A stretch of 64,000 bases of DNA from Bacillota bacterium (GCA_023412215.1 JAEYNX010000003.1:248001-312000); one strand, 5' to 3'; shown: positions 33,113 to 41,971, numbered from the stretch's first letter. Notes: generated by a model not told the origin, from the letters alone. Program-made: numbers and translations.

Positions 33113-35989
33113 ATGAGTAACATTGCTCTTCAAATACAAAGAAACCTTCCCGACACAATTGCCGCCGGAGCCGACGTGGTTTTTAACGATGTTGTCTTTT
33201 CCGCCGGCAATATCTCATACAATCCACTGACAGGTGTAATTACCTTCAATGAAGCGGGCAGGTATGCGATCAATTGGTGGGTTGCCACACAGTCGGCACC
33301 GGGTTCGGCATCCATCGTATTTGCCCTTGTCAGCTCGCAGGGAGATCAGCTCGAAGGCAATTCCTTGAATAAGCTCAACGAAATTGTCGGCTTAGGGATT
33401 ATCGAAGTTACGATAGCCCCCGTAACGTTGACACTTAGAAATTTGACACCTGTCGGCGTAATCCTTGCCGTGACCGTACCGTTGCAGGCATCGCTCATTG
33501 TCGTCGAGGACGACATTACCGGCGGCACCGGCCCAACGGGTAGTACCGGCCCTACCGGAAGTACGGGCCCAACCGGAGACACCGGTCCAACGGGTGGCAC
33601 GGGCCCAACCGGCGCTACCGGCCCAACCGGCGCTACCGGCCCGACAGGTAGCACTGGCCCTACTGGGGGTACAGGTACAACCGGAGACATCGGCCCAACT
33701 GGAGATACGGGCCCAACTGGTGGTACCGGTCCAACCGGAAACACAGGCCCGACCGGAAATACTGGTCCGACAGGGGATACAGGTCCAACGGGTGGCACCG
33801 GCCCTACCGGAAGTACAGGTCCAACAGGAGACACCGGTCCAACCGGAGATACCGGCCCAACCGGAGATACGGGTCCGACAGGAGACACCGGCCCTACAGG
33901 AGACACGGGCCCTACAGGAGACACCGGCCCGACTGGAGATACCGGCCCGACTGGAGATACCGGCCCGACTGGAGATACCGGCCCGACTGGAGACACGGGT
34001 CCGACGGGAGATACCGGCCTAGCCGGAGATACGGGACCAACTGGCGATACGGGTCCAACCGGAGATACCGGCCCGACTGGAGACACGGGTCCGACCGGAG
34101 ACACCGGCCCAACCGGAGATACGGGTCCTACAGGAGACACCGGCCCGACAGGAGATACGGGCCCGACAGGAGACACCGGCCCGACTGGAGATACCGGCCC
34201 GACTGGAGACACGGGTCCGACAGGAGATACCGGCCTAGCCGGAGATACGGGACCAACCGGAGATACCGGCCCGACAGGAGATACCGGTCCAACCGGTGCT
34301 ACCGGCCCGACAGGTAGCACTGGCCCTACTGGTGGTACCGGTCCAACCGGAAACACAGGCCCGACGGGAGGCACCGGCCCAACCGGCAATACCGGTCCGA
34401 CGGGTAGCACCGGCCCGACCGGAAATACTGGTCCGACCGGGGATACAGGTCCAACGGGAGGCACCGGCCCTACCGGAAGTACGGGTCCAACCGGAGATAC
34501 CGGCCCAACCGGAGACATCGGTCCGACCGGAGATACCGGCTTAACCGGAGACACCGGTCCGACAGGGGACACAGGCCCGACAGGGGATACGGGTCCAACC
34601 GGAGATACGGGTCCGACTGGAGATATGGGTCCAACTGGTGGTACCGGTCCAACCGGAAACACAGGCCCGACAGGAGATACCGGCCCGACTGGAGACACAG
34701 GCTCGACAGGAGATACAGGCCCGACCGGAGACACGGGTCCAACCGGAGATACGGGTCCAACCGGAGACACGGGTCCAACCGGAGACACGGGCCCGACAGG
34801 AGACACAGGCCCGACAGGAGATACCGGCCCGACAGGAGACACGGGCCCGACCGGAGACACGGGCCCGACCGGAGACACCGGTCCAACCGGAGACACGGGC
34901 CCGACCGGAGATACCGGCCCGACAGGAGACACGGGCCCGACAGGAGACACGGGCCTGACCGGAGACACGGGCCCGACCGGAGACACCGGTCCGACAGGGG
35001 ACACGGGCCCAACAGGAGACACCGGCCCGACAGGGGACACCGGCCCAACTGGAGATACGGGTCCGACGGGAGACACGGGCCCTGCAGGGGTCGCCATACC
35101 CGTTTCTGTAAATCGGATTTACACCACTAACTTCGGTGATAATACGGTATCAGTCATAGATGGAAATACTGAAAGCGTTATTGCAACTGTGCCGGTAGGA
35201 GGTGGCCCAGGTGGTGTAGGTGTTAATCCTACAACGGATCTGATTTATGTTTCAAACGGAGGCGATAATACAATCTCGGTTATAGACGGTGCGACCAACA
35301 CAGTGATTACTACAGTTCCAGTTGGAACGGGGCCTTCAGGTGTAGCACCCGACCCTTTAACGAATCAAATATATGTGGCAAACTCAGGTGATGGCACTGT
35401 ATCAGTTATTGATGGGAATACAAATACAATTGTCACAACCATAACGGTCGGTTCAATACCCATCGGTGTTGGGGTAAATCCTACAACCAGCCGAGTCTAT
35501 GTAACAAATTCAGCTGGCAATTCCGTCTCTGTGATTGATGAGAACACTAATACTGTACTCCTTACTATTCCGGTAGGAACTTCGCCACAAGGTATCGGAG
35601 TTAATTCAGAACTAAATACAATCTATGTTTCAAATCTCGTGGATAATACTGTGTCTGTGATAAGCGGATTGGCAAACAGTGTCCTAGCTACTATTCCGGT
35701 TGGCACTGTACCGGAAGGCGTGGCAGTAAATCCAAATAGTAATCGCATCTATGTTGTAAACGATGCTGATGCCACAGTTTCTGTTATCGATGGGAACACA
35801 AACAGCGTTATTGCAACAATACCGGTAGGAACAGTCCCGATAGGTATTGGTGCGAATCCTCTGACCAATGGCATATATGTGTCCAATGCAACCGCGAATA
35901 ATGTTTCGGTGATTGATGGAAATAGTAATACCGTTATCTCCACTATCCCAGTAGGTAGCGGTCCAAACAGTATCGGGATAAATCCTTAA
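33113..35989 (+). CDS. collagen-like protein with C-terminal YVTN beta-propeller
   Basis: The product has 958 residues. The ATG at 33113 is seven bases from GGAGG; a GTG at 33110 is too close. Residues 1-136 form a beta-rich domain (GVITFNEAGRYAINWWV) resembling the C1q/TNF-like trimer domain of exosporium BclA, but at the N-terminus. Residues 137-658 are 174 uninterrupted Gly-X-Y triplets, mostly GPTGDT and relatives, rich in Thr that could carry sugars. Residues 659-958 are seven 42-residue repeats of the form IYVSN..DNTVSVIDGNTNTVI.TIPVG, the size and number of one seven-bladed YVTN propeller. There is no signal peptide, membrane helix or sortase motif, as in spore-coat BclA proteins. A spore-surface or appendage role is likely but inferred. 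A 216-bp step in the repeat records an internal duplication. Confidence 0.9.
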   Translation: MSNIALQIQRNLPDTIAAGADVVFNDVVFSAGNISYNPLTGVITFNEAGRYAINWWVATQSAPGSASIVFALVSSQGDQLEGNSLNKLNEIVGLGIIEVTIAPVTLTLRNLTPVGVILAVTVPLQASLIVVEDDITGGTGPTGSTGPTGSTGPTGDTGPTGGTGPTGATGPTGATGPTGSTGPTGGTGTTGDIGPTGDTGPTGGTGPTGNTGPTGNTGPTGDTGPTGGTGPTGSTGPTGDTGPTGDTGPTGDTGPTGDTGPTGDTGPTGDTGPTGDTGPTGDTGPTGDTGPTGDTGPTGDTGLAGDTGPTGDTGPTGDTGPTGDTGPTGDTGPTGDTGPTGDTGPTGDTGPTGDTGPTGDTGPTGDTGPTGDTGLAGDTGPTGDTGPTGDTGPTGATGPTGSTGPTGGTGPTGNTGPTGGTGPTGNTGPTGSTGPTGNTGPTGDTGPTGGTGPTGSTGPTGDTGPTGDIGPTGDTGLTGDTGPTGDTGPTGDTGPTGDTGPTGDMGPTGGTGPTGNTGPTGDTGPTGDTGSTGDTGPTGDTGPTGDTGPTGDTGPTGDTGPTGDTGPTGDTGPTGDTGPTGDTGPTGDTGPTGDTGPTGDTGPTGDTGPTGDTGLTGDTGPTGDTGPTGDTGPTGDTGPTGDTGPTGDTGPTGDTGPAGVAIPVSVNRIYTTNFGDNTVSVIDGNTESVIATVPVGGGPGGVGVNPTTDLIYVSNGGDNTISVIDGATNTVITTVPVGTGPSGVAPDPLTNQIYVANSGDGTVSVIDGNTNTIVTTITVGSIPIGVGVNPTTSRVYVTNSAGNSVSVIDENTNTVLLTIPVGTSPQGIGVNSELNTIYVSNLVDNTVSVISGLANSVLATIPVGTVPEGVAVNPNSNRIYVVNDADATVSVIDGNTNSVIATIPVGTVPIGIGANPLTNGIYVSNATANNVSVIDGNSNTVISTIPVGSGPNSIGINP
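33521..35086 (+). repeat. tandem Gly-X-Y coding repeat (9-base period, 18-base GPTGDT unit)
   Basis: This is 1,566 bases of in-frame triplet repeats inside the collagen-like gene. The rare variant GGCCTAGCC (Gly-Leu-Ala) occurs at 34016 and again at 34232, exactly 216 bases or 24 triplets apart with similar flanks, which indicates a block duplication. Confidence 0.95.
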
Positions 35990-36099
35990 TAACCATAGGG
36001 GAAGAATATCGGATTCCAAAATCCGACTATTCCACTGTCCTATTTAGAAGCCATGTCGATTCTTGAACAGGTTCAGTAAAAGCAGACAATAGACAAGAA

Positions 36100-36137
36100 G
36101 CCCCCTGATGTAGGAAAATAGAACTACAACAGGGGGC
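36100..36137. terminator. bidirectional terminator between convergent genes
   Basis: The arms GCCCCCTGATGTAG (36100-36113) and CTACAACAGGGGGC (36124-36137) pair with one mismatch. The hairpin separates the collagen-like gene from the convergent dehydrogenase gene. Confidence 0.8.
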
Positions 36138-36166
36138 ATTATTAAGGAAAAACGAAAGTGTTAGCA

Positions 36167-37069
36167 TCAGGTTTCCGTCATGATTCCGCCGTTTACGTGC
36201 AATACCTGACCGGTGACAAAAGAGGAGTCGTCGCTGGCCAGATAGATATATGTCGGAGCGAGTTCAAAAGGCTGCCCGGCACGTTTCATGGGGGTTTCCA
36301 ATCCAAAAGTCTTCACATACTCGGCCGAGTAGCTTGAAACAATAAGCGGCGTCCAGATGGGCCCCGGGGCGACCGCGTTTACACGGATCCCCTTCGGTAC
36401 CAGTTGCAGGGCTAGCGAGCGGGTAAATGAAACGATTGCGCCCTTTGTTGAAGAGTAATCAACCAGCAGGGGAGCGCCTGCATAAGCGGTTACAGATGCG
36501 GTGGATATGATGGCACTTCCGGGTTTGAGATAAGGCAGGGCGGCTTTGGTCATGTAAAAGTGGGGGAAGATATTCGTCCGGTATGTATTTTCAAGCTGTT
36601 CGTCAGTGATATTCAATATGCTTTCCTGCGGAAACTGAACGCCCTGATTTAAAACAAGAACATCGATTTTCCCAAAGGTCTCCAGTGCCTTATGGATCAC
36701 TACATTTGAAAAATCAGGCTGCCTTAAGTCCCCTTCCACCAGCAATATGCGGCGCCCGTAGGATTCTACGGCCCTTCTGGTCAAATCGGCGTCTTCACGT
36801 TCCCGCGGTGTAAATACGATAGCGGAATCTGCACCCTCTTTTGCAAACCCGATTGCAACGGCACGCCCGATGCCGCTGTCGCCTCCGGTGATAATCGCTG
36901 TTTTCCCGTTGAGCTTTCCGCTGCCCACATATTCTGTGTTGTTAGAGAGCGGAGTGGGCCTCATCAAATATTCTAGGCCTGGCTGTGTGTCCTGATGCTG
37001 GGGCGGAAAAGTGATGGGCGTTTCCTGACATCGCGTTTCGTAATCATAATAGGGATAGGTCTGTACCAT
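36167..37069 (-). CDS. short-chain dehydrogenase/reductase (YhdF/YghA-like)
   Basis: The product has 300 residues. On the minus strand AAGGAG precedes two ATGs; the second, giving MVQTYPYYDYE, has proper spacing. After an N-terminal extension with a FPPQHQDTQPGLEYLMRPTP-type segment comes the classical SDR: NAD(P) motif TGGDSGIGRAVA, LNQGV, catalytic Ser and YxxxK in STASV...VDYSSTKGA, and the C-terminal FVTGQVLHVNGG. This extended form is common among general-stress dehydrogenases of Gram-positives. The substrate is unknown. Base composition is more AT-rich than in the housekeeping neighbours. Confidence 0.9.
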   Translation of the reverse strand: MVQTYPYYDYETRCQETPITFPPQHQDTQPGLEYLMRPTPLSNNTEYVGSGKLNGKTAIITGGDSGIGRAVAIGFAKEGADSAIVFTPREREDADLTRRAVESYGRRILLVEGDLRQPDFSNVVIHKALETFGKIDVLVLNQGVQFPQESILNITDEQLENTYRTNIFPHFYMTKAALPYLKPGSAIISTASVTAYAGAPLLVDYSSTKGAIVSFTRSLALQLVPKGIRVNAVAPGPIWTPLIVSSYSAEYVKTFGLETPMKRAGQPFELAPTYIYLASDDSSFVTGQVLHVNGGIMTET

Positions 37070-37186
37070 TATCATCTCTCCTTCATACATCTTATACAAG
37101 ATATTCATAGCGGCCATATATGGTACCGCTATTAGAAAAATATTGCATTTGAGATGAACGGATTATGATTAGCTTAATACTCGTAT

Positions 37187-37229
37187 ACAAAAAGAGCCCG
37201 AAAAGCAGGTTTGATACTAGCTTTTCGGG
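37187..37229 (-). terminator. terminator of the racemase gene (possibly bidirectional)
   Basis: The stem CCCGAAAAGC/GCTTTTCGGG (37197-37206 with 37220-37229) is followed on the minus strand by CTCTTTTTG. Confidence 0.85.
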
Positions 37230-37248
37230 TTTGTTTGTGTTTACGCCC

Positions 37249-37944
37249 CTAATCCTTAAACATATAGTCGACAATCCCATTGATATGATATTGTAAGGTA
37301 TCATAAATCGGAACGGGCAGCGTTTCATTAGCATACATGAGCGGCAGTTCTGTACATCCCAGTATAACTGCCTCAATATTATCGTCAGAAATCAAGCGCT
37401 GGATGATCTTGTTGATCTCGTTTCTCGAAGCATCTTTAACAATGCCGAATTCCAGTTCTTTCGCAATAACAGTATCTATGTATTTTCTTTCGTCAGTGTT
37501 CGGTACAACTACATCAATACCATTTTGAATAAAAAGTTTTTTAAAATACGGTTGTTCCATTGTAAACCTTGTTCCTAACCACGTAACTTTTGTAAATCCG
37601 TGCGTTTTAATAGCCCTGTATGTAGGTTCAACAATACTAAGCAAGGGAACGTGAGCGCCCTGTTGCAACTGCTCAAATACCACATGCGGGGTATTTGACG
37701 CTAAAATTGCAAAGTCAGCCCCGCTTGCTTCAAGGTTTCGTATGCCCTTCATCAAATACTCGGCTAGCGCATCGTACTCTCCATCCAGACAATATTTTAG
37801 CATTTCGTACATGTTAACCGTTTCTATTGTTAAAGCGGGGAAGTAGCCGTTCGGTTCTTTTTTTTGAAACCTTGTAGCAATCTCTTTATAATAAAGTATT
37901 GTGGATTCCGGCCCCATGCCTCCCAGTATTCCTAATTTTTTCAC
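37249..37944 (-). CDS. aspartate/glutamate racemase family protein
   Basis: The product has 231 residues and a GTG start with GGAGG upstream on the minus strand. It has the family opening KKLGILGGMGPESTILYY and both active-site regions. The second keeps its cysteine (AVILGCTELPL), but the first reads ILASNTPH, where the usual CNT cysteine is Ser. In studied members such as E. coli YgeA one of the two bases is replaced by Thr, giving an asymmetric site, so activity is possible but may favour one direction or substrate. It stands alone, transcribed towards the dehydrogenase, each with its own terminator. Confidence 0.9.
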   Translation of the reverse strand: MKKLGILGGMGPESTILYYKEIATRFQKKEPNGYFPALTIETVNMYEMLKYCLDGEYDALAEYLMKGIRNLEASGADFAILASNTPHVVFEQLQQGAHVPLLSIVEPTYRAIKTHGFTKVTWLGTRFTMEQPYFKKLFIQNGIDVVVPNTDERKYIDTVIAKELEFGIVKDASRNEINKIIQRLISDDNIEAVILGCTELPLMYANETLPVPIYDTLQYHINGIVDYMFKD

Positions 37945-38177
37945 TAGTGTACCTCCATAAAATAATATGCTTATTTTACCACTTAATCCTAAAATAAGCT
38001 ACCCCATATTTGTTTTTTTAATGCTATCACACACAGGGCTCTTCCGGTACACTCTCACCCACATAGGAACGCTTCTTTACATACTTTTAGTAAAACTTTA
38101 GTAAAAAATCGTCATAACTGTAGAAATTAATAATTTGTTATGGTATGATTTGTTCAATGACAGGAGGAATGTCTTAC
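37945..38177. other. divergent intergenic region between racemase and lacI-type gene
   Basis: It is AT-rich. It contains a direct repeat TTTAGTAAAA spaced by one base near 38087-38106 and a possible -10 TATGAT near 38144. No LacI-type palindrome with a central CG was found. Confidence 0.4.
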
Positions 38178-39149
38178 ATGGCAACCATCAAGGAAATTGC
38201 GCAGAAGGCAAACGTTTCTCTCGCAACGGTGTCGCGGGTGGTAAACCTGGACGACACGATGGCGGTTAGCCCCGAGACCAGACGGCTGATTCTGGAGATT
38301 GCACACCAGCTTGGCTATGTGCCCCCCAAGCGCCGTAAGCAGAGCGCGCGCGGTACCGCCGTCATCGGCATCGCGGATTGGAAGATCATTCAGGAGGGGG
38401 AGGCGAACTTTCGCATCTCCACGCTCGATTACCTCGCCAAGACCACCCTGCAGGAGATTGACGTCTCCTTTGTGCGCCTTGGCAGCATCCACGCGGAGAA
38501 GGTGGACGGCATCATCGCCTTCGGCGCCTTCAGTGTGGACGAGATCGACTTTTTACATACGCTTTCCTATCATATCGTGTTTATAAACTCCGACAAGGAG
38601 GACTATCAGCACGACCAGATCATGATCGACTTTAACCTCGGTATGAAGCAGCTCGTCGACTACCTCGTGGAGGAAAAACACTACCGGGTAGGATACATCG
38701 GGGGCATCTACCAGAATGATAATGTGAAGATCGGCTATCACCGCTTAGAGGCATTTATCCGCCATCTTGAGGAGCTGGATGCCTATAAGCCTGAAAATGT
38801 GTGGGTGGGAGAACTTTCATCCGAGAGCGGCTATGCGCTGATGAAGCAGGCTATCGAATCCGGCAGCCTGCCCGAGGCGATGCTGCTCGGCAACGACGCG
38901 GTTGCGGAGGGCGCGCTGCGCGCCATTGACGAGGCTGGGCTGAATATACCCGAGGACATTGCCGTTGTAATCTATAACGACATCGAGACATTAAAGCCCA
39001 ACCATCCCACCTACACCTGTATAAAGATGTACCCCGACTTTGTGTGGCAAACGGCTATTGAGCTTTTGGTGGAGCGCATCTTAAACCGGCGTACCCAAAC
39101 CATGAAGATCATCATTCCCACCAGGCTCTCGCTCGGTGACAGCACCTGA
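38178..39149 (+). CDS. LacI family transcriptional regulator
   Basis: The product has 323 residues. AGGAGG at 38162-38167 suits the ATG at 38178 (MATIKEIAQKANVSLATVSRVVN); the ATG at 38169 is too close. The N-terminal LacI helix-turn-helix and hinge (residues 1-55) are followed by a periplasmic-binding-protein-like effector domain with GYIGGIYQNDNVKIGYHRLEAF and LLGNDAVAEGALRAIDEAGLNIPEDIAVV. It stands directly upstream of, and in line with, the phosphoesterase and ABC transporter genes, so it most likely controls them. Regulation of a phosphonate-type importer by a sugar-type repressor is unusual and hints at a ligand with a polyol or sugar part. Confidence 0.93.
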   Translation: MATIKEIAQKANVSLATVSRVVNLDDTMAVSPETRRLILEIAHQLGYVPPKRRKQSARGTAVIGIADWKIIQEGEANFRISTLDYLAKTTLQEIDVSFVRLGSIHAEKVDGIIAFGAFSVDEIDFLHTLSYHIVFINSDKEDYQHDQIMIDFNLGMKQLVDYLVEEKHYRVGYIGGIYQNDNVKIGYHRLEAFIRHLEELDAYKPENVWVGELSSESGYALMKQAIESGSLPEAMLLGNDAVAEGALRAIDEAGLNIPEDIAVVIYNDIETLKPNHPTYTCIKMYPDFVWQTAIELLVERILNRRTQTMKIIIPTRLSLGDST

Positions 39150-39207
39150 ATATTCAGGCGGGTGAGACCCCCATTAAGGTTACAGGTTAAGTATAAAGGA
39201 GTTTCTC

Positions 39208-40020
39208 ATGGGCAGTTTCCGTTTTATACATATGTCCGACATTCATTTTCTCAGGCACTATTCATCCAAGGGTTTCGAAGGCTTTTTAAAGAAGAGCCGG
39301 CATCCGCGCTTAAACCTTATCGACTGCCTGCGTACTGAAAAGGCGCAAGGGCTGGATTTTGTACTGATAACCGGCGACCTGACGCAGGAGGGTGCTGACG
39401 ACGATTTTTCAGCCCTCAAGAACCTGCTGGAACAGGAGTTAGGCACCACCCCCGTTTACGCGCTGCCGGGCAATCACGACCCGCGCAATGCGTTCTGCAA
39501 CAGCTTTCTCGGCACCGGCTATACCGAGCAGGTAAACCGCGTGTATAACCAAGGCGGGCTGCGCATTGTGGCGCTGGATACCGGCCGGGGTATCACCGGG
39601 ACGGTGGATACGCCGCAGCTTGCGTGGCTGCAGGAGGTATTGTCTACGCCTTCCCCCGAGGGCACGCTGCTGATGGTTCACCACCCGCTTATCCCGAATC
39701 AGGACAACCTCGGCACCGCACAGTACGACAGCGCACTCGTTGGCCTTATCGCTCACAGCGATATTCTCGGGGTATTCTGCGGGCACACCCATCACAATCT
39801 CATAACTCAGTTTGCTTCAAAGCCTTACTATACAGCCGATTCGATGGCATATTCCCTGCAGGTGCAGGGGGACGAGGCGTCATTTGAATGCCTTGCGGCT
39901 TACAACCTGTTGACGCTCAGCGACAAAAACCTTTTTGCGCAGGTTAAGCTGGCTGCTCCGGCACCCGCCGCTGCCGCCCGTTTTTCTATGAATAGCCTAT
40001 CACAACTGCTTAGCAAATGA
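39208..40020 (+). CDS. calcineurin-like metallophosphoesterase
   Basis: The product has 270 residues. The metal-binding signature is complete: HMSDIHF, LITGDLTQEG, LPGNHD, MVHHP and GHTHH. The order is that of class III phosphodiesterases such as CpdA and GpdQ. There is no signal peptide or membrane helix, so it should be cytosolic. Its place ahead of an ABC importer suggests that it opens an imported phosphodiester. The C-terminal 30 residues are Ala/Pro-rich and not part of the fold. Confidence 0.9.
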   Translation: MGSFRFIHMSDIHFLRHYSSKGFEGFLKKSRHPRLNLIDCLRTEKAQGLDFVLITGDLTQEGADDDFSALKNLLEQELGTTPVYALPGNHDPRNAFCNSFLGTGYTEQVNRVYNQGGLRIVALDTGRGITGTVDTPQLAWLQEVLSTPSPEGTLLMVHHPLIPNQDNLGTAQYDSALVGLIAHSDILGVFCGHTHHNLITQFASKPYYTADSMAYSLQVQGDEASFECLAAYNLLTLSDKNLFAQVKLAAPAPAAAARFSMNSLSQLLSK

Positions 40021-40033
40021 AAGTGAGGAAAAG

Positions 40034-41140
40034 ATGATGAACAGAACCCTTATTAAGCGCATCTCCGTCGCTTTAGTGGCAGGAGCGATGCTCTTGACCA
40101 CCGCCGCCTGCTCCGCTGCTCCGGCGCAGACCTCCAGCGCTCCCCAGGCCGAATCCTCCGCAGAGGTATCCTCTGCCGCAGAGCCCTCCAATACCTCAAT
40201 CGAGAAACTCAACGTGTATTTTGTTCCCTCCCGTGAGCCGGATGAGATCATCACCGCCACCGAGCCGCTCAAGGGCCTTTTAAAGGACGAGCTTGCCAAC
40301 CAGGGCTATGACGTCGGCGAGGTAGTTATCAACGTAGGCACCAGCTACGAGGCTGTAGGCGAGGCGCTTTCCGCCGGAACCGCAGACATCGGCTTTATCC
40401 CCGGCGGTACATATGTACTCTACGACGACGGTGCGGATGTTATCCTTACCGCTACCCGCGCAGGCTTAAGCAAGGATTCCGACAACGCCAAGGACTGGAA
40501 CGACAGCAAGGCGACCGACCCTTCGGACAAGCAGGTGACCTTCTACCGCGCACTGATCATTGCCGGCCCCTCCGCCAAGGGTAAGGCCCTTGCCGAAAAG
40601 GTAAATGCCGGCGAAGCACTCACCTTCGAAGACCTTTCGTCCGCCAACTGGAGCGTAATGGGCCCCACCTCCTCCGCCGGTTACATCTACCCCCTGCTGT
40701 GGCTGCAGAAGAACTTCCAGAAGTCCATTACCGATCTGCCCAACGTGGTGCAGGCCGATTCTTACGGCAGCTCCTTTGCCCGCCTTGCCTCCGGGCAGGT
40801 TGACGTTCTGCTCACCTATGCCGATGCAAGACGCGACTATGTAGAGAAGTGGAACACCGAGTACAGCAGAACCGGCTCCATCTGGGAAGAGACCGCTGTT
40901 ATCGGCGTAACACCCCCCATCTTCAACGACACCATCAGCGTAAGCAAAACCTCCAAGATCATGGACGACGCCTTTAAGACGGCGCTGCAGAACGCATTTA
41001 TCAACATTGCCGGCACCGAGGAAGGCAAGAAGGTTATCGCCATCTACAGCCATGAGGGCTATCAGGCCGCTAAATCCTCCGATTACGACAACGAGCGCGC
41101 CGCGCAGGACTTAATCTCGCAGCTTAACGCCGCGAAATAA
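40034..41140 (+). CDS. phosphonate-type ABC transporter substrate-binding lipoprotein (PhnD-like)
   Basis: The product has 368 residues. The signal peptide MMNRTLIKRISVALVAGAML ends in a lipobox TTAAC with Cys at about residue 26, followed by a Ser/Ala-rich linker and a PhnD fold: VYFVPSREPDEI, GYDVGEVVINVGTSYEAVGEALSAGTADIGFIPGGTY-type core and GSSFARLASGQVDVLLTYADARRDY. It captures phosphonate, phosphite, phosphate ester or a similar anion outside the membrane. ATGs at 40034 and 40037 are both possible starts. A strong hairpin follows the gene. Confidence 0.92.
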   Translation: MMNRTLIKRISVALVAGAMLLTTAACSAAPAQTSSAPQAESSAEVSSAAEPSNTSIEKLNVYFVPSREPDEIITATEPLKGLLKDELANQGYDVGEVVINVGTSYEAVGEALSAGTADIGFIPGGTYVLYDDGADVILTATRAGLSKDSDNAKDWNDSKATDPSDKQVTFYRALIIAGPSAKGKALAEKVNAGEALTFEDLSSANWSVMGPTSSAGYIYPLLWLQKNFQKSITDLPNVVQADSYGSSFARLASGQVDVLLTYADARRDYVEKWNTEYSRTGSIWEETAVIGVTPPIFNDTISVSKTSKIMDDAFKTALQNAFINIAGTEEGKKVIAIYSHEGYQAAKSSDYDNERAAQDLISQLNAAK

Positions 41141-41166
41141 TCACCGTATTAAACCAACACTGAATC

Positions 41167-41201
41167 GCGAGGGATGGGCTAGCTCTAGCCTCATCCTTCG
41201 C
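41167..41201 (+). other. intra-operon hairpin after the binding-protein gene
   Basis: The arms 41167-41182 and 41185-41201 (GGCTAG/CTAGCC core, GCGA/TCGC base) form a long stem without a T-run. Such hairpins often stabilise the upstream binding-protein mRNA against 3' decay. Confidence 0.6.
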
Positions 41202-41221
41202 CTTGTTCATGGAGGTATTTG

Positions 41222-41971
41222 ATGATTCTGTTTAATCATGTCAGCAAGGTTTATCCCAACGGCTTTCAGGCGCTTACCGATGTCTCACTCGCTATCGAGC
41301 AGGGGGAATTCATCGCCGTCATCGGACGTTCCGGCGCGGGAAAGTCCACCCTCATCCGCACCATCAACCGTATGCACGACATCACCTCCGGCACGCTGAC
41401 GGTGAACGACATTGACGTCAGCGGCCTCAGAGGCAAGGCGCTTCGGCGCTTTCGCCGCGGCATCGGCATGATCTTTCAATCGTTTAATCTGGTGACGCGC
41501 ACCACGGTGCTGAAGAACGTGCTGGCCGCCAAGGTGCCCGACCTGCCCTTTTGGCGCGCCCTGCTCGGCATCTTCCCCAAAAAGGATTGCCTCGCGGCAC
41601 TCGAGGCGCTCGATAAGGTGGGCATCCTCGATAAGGCCTACGCGCGCGTCGACCAGCTCTCGGGCGGGCAGCAGCAGCGCGTGGCGCTGGCGAGAACCCT
41701 CGCGCAGAACCCCGAGATCATTCTGGCCGACGAGCCCGTCGCCTCGCTCGACCCTGTTACCGCGAAGCAGGTAATGGATGATTTCAGACGCATCAACCGC
41801 GAGATGAAGATCAGCATCCTCATCAACATACACCACGTCGACCTTGCGCTGCAGTACGCCGACCGCGTGATCGGCATCCGCGAGGGCCGGATCATCTTTG
41901 ACGGCAGCGCTGCAAGCGTCACCAAAGAGGTGCTCGACGAGATCTACGGCGGCGCGGAGGAGGCAGTATGA
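41222..41971 (+). CDS. phosphonate-type ABC transporter ATP-binding protein (PhnC-like)
   Basis: The product has 249 residues. GGAGG at 41211-41215 supports the ATG at 41222. It has Walker A GRSGAGKSTLIR, Q-loop FQSFNLVTRTTVLKNVL, signature LSGGQQQRVALARTL, Walker B IILADEPVASLDP and the H-loop NIHHVDLAL. The wording of the Q-loop and signature is that of PhnC. It powers the importer formed with the next two permeases, and its stop overlaps the first permease by four bases. Confidence 0.95.
   Translation: MILFNHVSKVYPNGFQALTDVSLAIEQGEFIAVIGRSGAGKSTLIRTINRMHDITSGTLTVNDIDVSGLRGKALRRFRRGIGMIFQSFNLVTRTTVLKNVLAAKVPDLPFWRALLGIFPKKDCLAALEALDKVGILDKAYARVDQLSGGQQQRVALARTLAQNPEIILADEPVASLDPVTAKQVMDDFRRINREMKISILINIHHVDLALQYADRVIGIREGRIIFDGSAASVTKEVLDEIYGGAEEAV

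Noticed and set aside
33521..35086. Possible CRISPR array because of short regular repeats
   Set aside because: The period is 9/18 bases with no unique spacers, and the repeat is in frame as Gly-X-Y codons.
33346..35097. A 583-codon open frame on the minus strand with SPVGPV repeats
   Set aside because: It is the mirror of the Gly-X-Y coding repeat: a periodic sense frame leaves an open antisense frame. It has no ribosome site and runs opposite to a well-supported gene.
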